Shown piece by piece: positions 1 to 4,436 of a DNA stretch of 9,616 bases. The position numbers were made by a program, and so were the translations under genes. Every line of letters starts with the position of its first letter. Positions within the stretch are counted from its first letter, which is position 1. Source of the stretch: an uncultured bacterium. GTDB lineage: Bacteria; Cyanobacteriota; Vampirovibrionia; Gastranaerophilales; Gastranaerophilaceae. The stretch spans positions 1 to 9,616 of the forward strand of contig CABUAQ010000077.1 of the NCBI GenBank assembly GCA_902489575.1, in the 5' to 3' direction. Under the pieces are notes generated by a model that had not been told where the DNA came from, made no database searches, and worked only from the letters and a program-made list of their open reading frames with translations.

Positions 1-684
1 GGAATAATAGGTATTGTAGCATCTATGACTATACCTATGTTAATTTCTAAATATCAAAAAAGGGTTATTGAAACTACTTTAAAAGAAGATTTTTCTATTT
101 TTAGTCAGGTCAACAGAATGATGATTGCAAATGATGTAGCATTCAATATGGATGCCGCAGATAATGATGCTGCGGCACTACTAAAATGGGTTGAAACATA
201 CATGTTTCCTTACATGAAAGTTTCAAGCGTATGTCCTAATGGTAAAAAAGGCTGTTGGAGTGATAATATTCAGACAAGTGAGCTGAGTGGCAAAAAATTT
301 ACAGATTGCAGAACGGGATACGGTTGTGGAGGTGGTAGTCTATCTTTTATTATGGACAATGGAACAAAGGTCGCACTGGATTTTGGTAATAATTGGCAAT
401 TAAGGAATATCTTTGGTATTGATTCTACAGCACCAACTTGTTTAAAAATGTATGTTGATGTTAACGGGGATAAAAAACCTAACAGATTCGGAATTGATAT
501 TTTTCTTATGACATTTACCGAAGACGGATTTGTCCCTGCAGGTGTTAGTAAAACACAGGCACAACTAAAATCAAATTGTGATCCTAATTCAAGTGGATAT
601 TGGTGTTTGGCATATGTAAAAAATTTAGGATGGACAATTCCTGACGATATATGGAAAAGCCGTAATAATAAATTGCGAGATTAA
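1..684 (+). CDS. Type IV pilin-like / prepilin-type secreted protein, 5'-truncated by the window edge
   Basis: The reading frame is open from base 1, so the true start lies upstream. The first visible residues, GIIGIVASMTIPML, are the distal half of a class III prepilin hydrophobic helix; the leader and its cleavage site are off-window. An ATG at 25 lies inside this helix and is not a credible start. After the helix comes an alpha segment (ISKYQKRVIETTLKEDF) and a soluble domain with seven cysteines (VCP, GCW, DCR, GCG, TCL, NCD, WCL), suggesting disulfide-stabilised loops outside the cytoplasm. A DVNGDKKPNRFGIDIF stretch resembles an acidic, possibly metal-binding loop common in pilin-like proteins of Melainabacteria-type genomes (from memory). 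The product is probably a minor pilin or pseudopilin exported by a type IV pilus or type II secretion machine; which one cannot be told. The stop is TAA at 682-684. Confidence 0.75.
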   Translation, partial: GIIGIVASMTIPMLISKYQKRVIETTLKEDFSIFSQVNRMMIANDVAFNMDAADNDAAALLKWVETYMFPYMKVSSVCPNGKKGCWSDNIQTSELSGKKFTDCRTGYGCGGGSLSFIMDNGTKVALDFGNNWQLRNIFGIDSTAPTCLKMYVDVNGDKKPNRFGIDIFLMTFTEDGFVPAGVSKTQAQLKSNCDPNSSGYWCLAYVKNLGWTIPDDIWKSRNNKLRD

Positions 685-916
685 TCAGCTCCGGCAGATA
701 ATGATTCCATACTCTACAGTAATTATATTTTTGTAATGCTAAATTCTAAAAATTAAAGTGACGAAGAAATACAAGTCAACTGAGACTTCTGTATCCGTCG
801 CAGCCATAAATTGAACGAATAAAATATCTTCATGAACTTGCTTCAGGAGCTAACCAGGCAGTTAACAAAAAGATTTCAAAACTGTTTGTGTCCTGGCGGA
901 AAATCCGAAGAATATA
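685..916. other. Intergenic region with possible decayed coding sequence
   Basis: This 232-bp stretch separates the pilin-like gene from the 3' end of the acyltransferase gene. No intact gene, RNA or convincing terminator is visible. The part from about 755 to 880 is less AT-rich than usual spacers and reads like protein in two adjacent plus frames. Frame A (755-811) gives KVTKKYKSTETSVSVAAIN and then a stop. Frame B (810-) gives IERIKYLHELASGANQAVN followed by KKISKLFVSWRKIRR. This could be a frameshifted remnant of a lost gene. No family is recognised and it may be chance. Confidence 0.3.
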
Positions 917-1738
917 CTATACACCTGAAACATCAGGTAAATCAATACTTTTCAATCTTTGTTCAATACGTCTGTACCATTTTAGATGTTGTTTGAATAG
1001 AATTTTATAATCATCCATATTTCCCTGGGAAATATTTTTGAATTGTTCATCAGACGTTTCTGTTAACTTAGCTTCTAAAAATTTTGTATAATCTTTTCTA
1101 TCAATATTTTTATCCACTAACTCAATTCGTTCTCCAAAATCAACAATAACTTCAGGTCTGTTATCCCTCAAGAAACAATAATCTATTGATACAGGAATTA
1201 AGTTTACTTTACCATATTTTTTTACGGCATTTTGAGCAATATAAGTTAATCCTGTTTGGAATTTAAACGGGCGATAATGAGGCGGTCTAATGATACCTTG
1301 CGGAAATATACATAAAACATTTCTCAAATCGCTCAATAAATCAACAGAGTATTGCAATGCTTTCATTGCAGATTGTGCAGATTTTTTATTAACAGAATAC
1401 GCTCCGCCACGTCTTAATAACGGGAATCTGTTTAGTTCTTCTACCATTAAACGAATTTCTTTATGGCAAATTCTATGAGTAATATTATACAAAACAATCC
1501 CATCCCACCAGTTGCAATGTGGTGCAAACAAAATTGTAGGATACTTACTATCTCTTTGGTCATAATTTTCTATACCCCTGTAACGGAAAGCATAGAACCT
1601 GTTTTGAAGCATGTTATAGAAAAATAAACTTGCTATAGTAAGCCAGAACCTGTTTGTCTTTGCCGGTTTAAATTTCTCCTCTTTATTCCTTAACTTTGTC
1701 GGCGGGATATCCGAATATAATTTTTCCTCAGTAACCAT
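917..1738 (-). CDS. PlsC-type lysophospholipid (1-acylglycerol-3-phosphate) acyltransferase family protein
   Basis: This 273-aa protein shows the glycerolipid acyltransferase signature. The catalytic HX4D motif is H74-CNWW-D79 within FAPHCNWWDG. An FPEG-like motif III appears as FPQG at 145-148 with RPP at 151-153, and an IPVS motif IV lies at 181-184. In this family the His-Asp pair drives acyl transfer from acyl-ACP or acyl-CoA to a lysophospholipid or a related polyol at the inner membrane face. The FWLTIASLFFYNML stretch (31-44) may be a membrane-associating helix. FPQG has Gln where most PlsC enzymes have Glu, so the acceptor may differ from lysophosphatidic acid. The ATG at 1738 has no good Shine-Dalgarno sequence. 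It is transcribed alone and diverges from the gene at 1911. Family placement is firm; the substrate is not known. Confidence 0.85.
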   Translation of the reverse strand: MVTEEKLYSDIPPTKLRNKEEKFKPAKTNRFWLTIASLFFYNMLQNRFYAFRYRGIENYDQRDSKYPTILFAPHCNWWDGIVLYNITHRICHKEIRLMVEELNRFPLLRRGGAYSVNKKSAQSAMKALQYSVDLLSDLRNVLCIFPQGIIRPPHYRPFKFQTGLTYIAQNAVKKYGKVNLIPVSIDYCFLRDNRPEVIVDFGERIELVDKNIDRKDYTKFLEAKLTETSDEQFKNISQGNMDDYKILFKQHLKWYRRIEQRLKSIDLPDVSGV

Positions 1739-1910
1739 ATATTTATATTACCCTAATAACGTTAAAAATAAAACATTCAATTAAGAAAACTTAACCCTTT
1801 TATCATACGACTGTCAAACAAAAAAAGCAACCTGTCTTGCTGTATAAACTTTTTTAACTTTCAATTATAAGAAGGATTGATTTTGTCGGAATAAATATTA
1901 AAATTATAAA
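1739..1910. promoter_or_regulatory. Divergent intergenic region between the acyltransferase and the secreted-protein gene
   Basis: This 172-bp spacer must hold promoters for both divergent genes. On the minus strand a consensus TTGACA lies at 1812-1817, 17 bp upstream of a poor -10 (TTAAGT, 1789-1794). On the plus strand no good -35/-10 pair stands out. A small AGCAA-N6-TTGCT inverted repeat at 1826-1841 sits between an A run and a T run. AAGAAGGA at about 1869-1876 is too far from the ATG at 1911 to act as its ribosome binding site. Confidence 0.3.
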
Positions 1911-2558
1911 ATGAAAAAACTTTTGACAGGAATTTTTATAGTAATCTTTTCACTATGTAGTTTAGTATTGCCGGTTTATGCTGAGGACGCAGCACCTGCC
2001 ACTTATCCGCAAGATGTGGATTCACAGCCTATAGCTGAGGATGAATATGCTGAAGTTATTGATATTCAGCAGATGTATCGTGATATGCCAGTGCCTGATT
2101 TTAAGTATGTGCACAATATTGACCCCGGGGAATATCAGGATACAATGTATTCTACCTGGTCACCTTATCCATTGTTCAGATTAACAGCACCGTTGTTTTT
2201 TAAATCCGTAAAAATTGACCCGGGTTATTACCTTCTGACTCCACGTGAACATGAAGGTGCCTGGTATATGTTGTTTAAAGAAGCGGGTAAGGTAAAATAT
2301 ATTGTTCCTTGTTATAAAAAAGAAATGGTTCCGTTGGATTTTTACAAAAATCATCTGCCGCAGATTAAGATGACCAAAGTCCAGCTTATAAGAGAAAAGT
2401 TTTTAAACTTTGTTGGTAAGAATGTAAAAAGTTCAAAAAGACAGCCGATACCAGACACTTATTTAGAGGCTTCTGATTTAGATAATAATTTTATTTCAAT
2501 AATAGTCTATTGGGGTGACTACCGGTATTACCTTGTATTAAGAACAATACAATTGTAG
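1911..2558 (+). CDS. Secreted protein of unknown function with Sec signal peptide
   Basis: This 215-aa protein starts MKKLLTGIFIVIFSLCSLVL and continues PVYAED. That is a textbook Sec signal peptide with a probable signal peptidase I site after A24 (VYA|ED), and no lipobox is convincing at the junction. The mature part begins with an acidic, proline-rich linker (25-60), then a compact domain rich in aromatic residues. IDPG appears twice (70-73, 102-105), within IDPGEYQDTMY and IDPGYYLLTPREHEG, followed by GAWYMLFKEAGKVKYIVP, a strand-turn-strand pattern. I recognise no family. A stop-free extension upstream is blocked by TAA at 1891-1893, so ATG 1911 is the likely start. The parvulin gene begins 53 bp downstream with no clear terminator between, so the two are probably co-transcribed. 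Confidence 0.75.
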   Translation: MKKLLTGIFIVIFSLCSLVLPVYAEDAAPATYPQDVDSQPIAEDEYAEVIDIQQMYRDMPVPDFKYVHNIDPGEYQDTMYSTWSPYPLFRLTAPLFFKSVKIDPGYYLLTPREHEGAWYMLFKEAGKVKYIVPCYKKEMVPLDFYKNHLPQIKMTKVQLIREKFLNFVGKNVKSSKRQPIPDTYLEASDLDNNFISIIVYWGDYRYYLVLRTIQL

Positions 2559-2600
2559 GGTTTAAATTTTTTGTTTTAGTAATAGAATACTGTAAAAAAG

Positions 2601-2606
2601 AGGAGG
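2601..2606 (+). promoter_or_regulatory. Strong Shine-Dalgarno sequence for the parvulin gene
   Basis: AGGAGG lies five bases before the ATG at 2612. It is one of only a few near-perfect ribosome binding sites in the window and fixes the start of the gene. Confidence 0.85.
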
Positions 2607-2611
2607 AATTT

Positions 2612-2983
2612 ATGAAATCAGTAATAAAAGTTGTTATGGCATTCGTTATAATGTTTGCGGGCTTGGGCGCATTTGCAAACTTTTTGAATCCTAATTTGGA
2701 CATACATGAAGTTCGTGCAAGTCATGTTTTGGTTAAAACAAGACCGGAAGCTGTAAAAATTAAAAAAGAAATTGAAAAAGGTGAAATTACGTTTGAAGAT
2801 GCCGCAAGACAGTATTCGTTATGTCCATCAGGTCAAAATGGCGGTGATTTAGGCTTTTTTACTCGTAAGCAGATGGTTCAACAATTTTCTGATGCTGCGT
2901 TTGATTTAAAAGTGGGTGAGATTTCAGATCCTGTAGGAACTAAATTTGGCTGGCACATAATAAAAACAACAGATAAACGTTAG
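2612..2983 (+). CDS. Exported parvulin-type (PpiC/rotamase) peptidyl-prolyl cis-trans isomerase
   Basis: This 123-aa protein has an N-terminal hydrophobic segment (residues 5-22) ending in AFA|NF, a plausible signal peptidase site. The rest is one parvulin domain: ASHVLVKT (36-43), YSLCPSGQNGGDLGFF (68-83), VQQFSDAAFDLKVGEISDPV (89-108) and FGWHIIK (112-118). The residues expected of parvulin active sites, H38, C71, the GGDLG loop, F92 and H115, are all present, so it should be catalytically competent. PrsA and SurA relatives carry long chaperone arms around this domain; here they are missing, giving a minimal stand-alone periplasmic or outer-surface isomerase. A near-perfect Shine-Dalgarno precedes it, and it follows a secreted orphan gene whose folding it could assist (inference). 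A strong terminator follows. Confidence 0.92.
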   Translation: MKSVIKVVMAFVIMFAGLGAFANFLNPNLDIHEVRASHVLVKTRPEAVKIKKEIEKGEITFEDAARQYSLCPSGQNGGDLGFFTRKQMVQQFSDAAFDLKVGEISDPVGTKFGWHIIKTTDKR

Positions 2984-3000
2984 AATGAGATGATTATACG

Positions 3001-3040
3001 AAATGAGGGTTGCAAACAAAGTTTACAACCCTCATTTTTA
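3001..3040 (+). terminator. Intrinsic terminator, 12-bp perfect stem, after the parvulin gene
   Basis: AAATGAGGGTTG (3001-3012) pairs perfectly with CAACCCTCATTT (3026-3037), leaving a 13-nt loop in which AAC/GTT can extend the stem. ATTTTTA follows on the plus strand. It ends the 1911-2983 unit and lies between convergent genes. The minus-strand gene's annotated stop (3038-3040) sits at its edge, so it may serve both directions. Confidence 0.85.
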
Positions 3041-3295
3041 ATTATTATTTTTATAACAAGTCTTCAAAAGTATTGATTTCTTTAAAATCAAAAAATCTTT
3101 CATTGTAATACCTAATCCTGCGCAGATTTTTAAAATAGTATATGCACGCGGCTCTTTCATATTACGTTCAATTTCACTCAATCCACCTTTTGAAATATCG
3201 CTTTGATATGCAAGTTGTTCAATAGTGAGCCCGTGCTGTTTGTGTAATATTTTTACTCTATCTGCTAATATTTTACGGTATTTTTGATTTTTCAT
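3038..3295 (-). CDS. XRE-family helix-turn-helix regulator with a probable 3' frameshift
   Basis: This 85-aa protein carries a Cro/C1-type HTH in residues 11-66: LTIEQLAYQSDISKGGLSEI followed by ERNMKEPRAYTILKICAGLGI. It should bind operator DNA as a dimer. The C-terminus in this frame is an odd lysine-rich tail (residues 69-85, LILKKSILLKTCYKNNN). If a single T is added in the T6 run at 3090-3095, or the ribosome slips -1 there, the tail becomes FDFKEINTFEDLL and stops at 3051-3053, giving about 81 aa. That ending looks far more like normal XRE C-termini and clears the terminator. It starts 18 bp after the upstream HTH gene and is probably co-transcribed with it. No strong Shine-Dalgarno is visible. 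HTH assignment is firm; the C-terminal end is uncertain. Confidence 0.85.
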   Translation of the reverse strand: MKNQKYRKILADRVKILHKQHGLTIEQLAYQSDISKGGLSEIERNMKEPRAYTILKICAGLGITMKDFLILKKSILLKTCYKNNN

Positions 3296-3313
3296 GATTT
3301 AGGAATATAAATA

Positions 3314-3520
3314 TTAATTTTCAACAAATTCAATGTGATAACCTAAAACTTCAAGTATTTCTTGTACTTCATCAAATTTTATGGTTTTTCTTCTTAATTT
3401 GTTTGTTATGTTATTAGGGGAAATGTTTTTATTTTTTGATGCTTCCAATTCAGCACAAACTTTTTTTAAGGTGCTTGCTTTTTTAGCTATTATACTTTTT
3501 ATTTCTGTTTTTACATCCAT
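3314..3520 (-). CDS. Small HTH (lambda-repressor-like fold) DNA-binding protein
   Basis: This 68-aa protein has the short phage-repressor-like pattern. Helix 1 is IKSIIAKKASTLKKVCAELEA, the recognition segment is NISPNNITNKLRRKTIKFDE, and a final helix and strand follow (VQEILEVLGYHIEFVEN). N-x-S-P-N-N-I-T-N-K-L-R-R matches the xxxSNLSNKLKR turn of compact Cro-like regulators, with an unusually long turn (ASKNKNISPNN). On the minus strand a consensus TATAAT (3528-3533) ends seven bases before the ATG with no Shine-Dalgarno, so the mRNA may be leaderless. Just upstream lies a 10-bp inverted repeat (3566-3591) that this or a neighbouring regulator could bind. It is followed at 18 bp by a second HTH gene in the same orientation. 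Confidence 0.7.
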   Translation of the reverse strand: MDVKTEIKSIIAKKASTLKKVCAELEASKNKNISPNNITNKLRRKTIKFDEVQEILEVLGYHIEFVEN

Positions 3521-3527
3521 TTCAACT

Positions 3528-3533
3528 ATTATA
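3528..3533 (-). promoter_or_regulatory. Putative -10 element giving a leaderless mRNA for the 3314-3520 gene
   Basis: The minus strand reads TATAAT, then AGTTGAA, then ATG. The -10 to start-codon distance of seven bases puts the expected transcription start at or next to the start codon. The -35 region 16 to 18 bp further upstream is poor, so an activator or extra contacts may be needed. Confidence 0.4.
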
Positions 3534-3541
3534 AATCCATA

Positions 3542-3570
3542 TTGACAAAATTAACTTTAATAAGTATTAT
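3542..3570 (+). promoter_or_regulatory. Near-consensus sigma70-type promoter on the plus strand
   Basis: TTGACA at 3542-3547, a 17-bp spacer and TATTAT at 3565-3570 make this the best promoter by sequence in the window. It points rightward, into the antisense strand of the XRE gene at 3647-3880 and onward to the gene at 3957. Its -10 overlaps the inverted repeat at 3566-3591, the classic layout of a repressible promoter. Confidence 0.6.
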
Positions 3571-3591
3571 CAAACTATAGTGTTTGATAAT
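3566..3591. promoter_or_regulatory. Inverted-repeat operator candidate
   Basis: ATTATCAAAC (3566-3575) and GTTTGATAAT (3582-3591) are perfect 10-bp arms around a 6-bp spacer TATAGT. No T run follows in either direction, so an operator fits better than a terminator. It overlaps the plus-strand -10 at 3565-3570 and lies about 46 bp upstream of the minus-strand HTH gene ending at 3314. The flanking HTH proteins are the obvious candidates to bind it. Confidence 0.6.
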
Positions 3592-3638
3592 TAACTGTAT
3601 GGTTTGTTTAAATTAAGCAAGTAGTAGAAAGGAAACTT

Positions 3639-3755
3639 ATGAAAATTTATATATCTTTGAATAAATCTTCTATTTTGCACTCAAGTGCATTTTTGATATC
3701 TAGGATAATGGCAAGGCTCGGGAGTTTTTCCCCTCTTTCTATACATCCAATGTAA
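3639..3755 (+). other. Possible small ORF (38 codons) antisense to the XRE gene at 3647-3880
   Basis: ATG at 3639 is preceded by AGAAAGGA with a 5-base gap, a good ribosome binding site, and lies downstream of the plus-strand promoter at 3542-3570. It would encode MKIYISLNKSSILHSSAFLI plus 18 more residues ending in HPM, stop at 3753-3755. Almost all of it lies opposite the 3' half of the XRE gene, so its codons are constrained by that gene. It may be a leader peptide, an antisense RNA with chance ORF, or the relic start of a displaced gene. Confidence 0.22.
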
Positions 3756-3880
3756 TTTCTTGCGCTTTGTATTTTAAACGCAAGTTCTTCTTGGGAAAAT
3801 TGTTTTTCTTCTCTACAGTTTCTAATATTTTTTCCCAGGGTTTTATAAGATTTAAGATGTCTGCTTTTATCCTTTATCAT
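3647..3880 (-). CDS. XRE-family HTH transcriptional regulator
   Basis: This 77-aa protein is a minimal single-domain Cro/C1-type regulator. An N-terminal basic stretch (1-15) leads into helix 1 (LGKNIRNCREEKQF). The HTH core follows: SQEELAFKIQSARNYIGCIE and then RGEKLPSLAIILDIKNALEC, ending KIEDLFKDI. All landmarks of the family are present, including the SQEELA helix, the IERGEKxPS turn and the final xxxLF. The ATG at 3878-3880 follows AGGTG at a short gap. An ACACC-N6-GGTGT inverted repeat (3882-3897) directly abuts the start and probably serves autoregulation. It diverges from the orphan gene at 3957, a common arrangement for a regulator and its target. It is followed downstream, after a 126-bp operator-rich spacer, by two more HTH genes in the same orientation. 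Confidence 0.9.
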   Translation of the reverse strand: MIKDKSRHLKSYKTLGKNIRNCREEKQFSQEELAFKIQSARNYIGCIERGEKLPSLAIILDIKNALECKIEDLFKDI

Positions 3881-3881
3881 A

Positions 3882-3924
3882 ACACCTATTGTGGTGTATT
3901 TTTATGAATATATCTACCACCTAT
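3882..3924. promoter_or_regulatory. Operator candidates between the XRE gene and the orphan gene
   Basis: ACACC (3882-3886) and GGTGT (3893-3897) form an inverted repeat with a 6-bp spacer, the same geometry as the operator at 3566-3591. The half-site CACCTAT (3883-3889) recurs at 3918-3924, 35 bp away. The first copy overlaps the translation start region of the XRE gene; the second lies 10 bp before the -10 of the divergent gene. Together they could allow one repressor to control both genes. Confidence 0.45.
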
Positions 3925-3933
3925 ATGGGCGCA

Positions 3934-3939
3934 TATAAT
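3934..3939 (+). promoter_or_regulatory. Putative -10 element of the gene at 3957
   Basis: A consensus TATAAT ends 17 bp before the ATG, implying a leader of about 10 nt that just contains the GGAGG ribosome binding site (3948-3952). The -35 position (around 3911-3916, TATCTA) is poor, which suggests regulated or activator-dependent transcription. Confidence 0.4.
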
Positions 3940-3956
3940 TTAATATTGGAGGAATT

Positions 3957-4436
3957 ATGGGAACAAAAAATATAACTTTAACTAGTGTGCAGGCGGTCAA
4001 GTTGATTGCAAATAAGTTTGTCGAAATTGATCAGGAACAGTCGATAGAAATTTATGACAACAAACTTATTTTGAATAACAATGGTGAGGTGTTTGAACTA
4101 GACAGTCTTGAAGCTGGTTTTAATAAGAAAAAAATTGATTACGAAGAAAGTGTCAATTTTATAAGATCGCTAATCTGCGATTATTTTCACTTTGAACCGC
4201 ATCAGGTTTTATATTCTTCAGGGATGCCAAACCATGAACTGGTTTTTAATATAAACTTTTATCCGGGGTTAAACCTTTATATGCTTGTTGCAGACAAAAG
4301 CACAGCAAGTATAAATTCGCGCGAACTTTATTTAGAAAATGTAGGGAAACAAATTGACACCGAAAACACTGTTGGCATATACCGAAAACTTGGTGACTCC
4401 GGTTATTATTTCAGATGGCTGGATGATTTTGAATAA
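3957..4436 (+). CDS. Protein of unknown function, 159 aa, cytoplasmic
   Basis: I do not recognise a family. A good GGAGG site at 3948-3952 sets the start. The protein has no signal peptide or membrane helix. Its N-terminal third has short strands (SIEIYDNKLILNNNGEVFEL) that look like a beta meander. A helix follows (EESVNFIRSLICDYFHFEPH), then strand-rich segments (HELVFNINFYPGLNLYMLVA) and an aromatic C-terminus (GYYFRWLDDFE). It is acidic overall. It diverges from the XRE regulator at 3647-3880 across a 76-bp spacer with operator-like repeats, so it may be that regulator's target. Its last 31 bp overlap the 3' end of the convergent MATE gene. It could be an accessory or phage-derived orphan. 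Confidence 0.65.
   Translation: MGTKNITLTSVQAVKLIANKFVEIDQEQSIEIYDNKLILNNNGEVFELDSLEAGFNKKKIDYEESVNFIRSLICDYFHFEPHQVLYSSGMPNHELVFNINFYPGLNLYMLVADKSTASINSRELYLENVGKQIDTENTVGIYRKLGDSGYYFRWLDDFE

Noticed and set aside
1290..1478. Plus-strand frame inside the acyltransferase gene
   Set aside because: It is antisense to a well-supported enzyme and has no ribosome binding site or domain.
1826..1841. AGCAA-N6-TTGCT hairpin as a terminator
   Set aside because: The stem is only 5 bp, the T run is not adjacent, and no plus-strand gene ends upstream.
1883..1910. TTGTCG-16-TATAAA promoter directly before the ATG at 1911
   Set aside because: The -10 touches the start codon, so transcription would begin inside the signal peptide. 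The match is probably composition.
2491..2703. Minus-strand frame across the secreted-protein and parvulin junction
   Set aside because: It opposes a strong Shine-Dalgarno and a conserved parvulin gene; its sequence is not protein-like.
3038..4436. Intact prophage or toxin-antitoxin system
   Set aside because: Only HTH regulators and one orphan are visible. There is no integrase, structural gene or recognisable toxin, and no attachment-site repeat.
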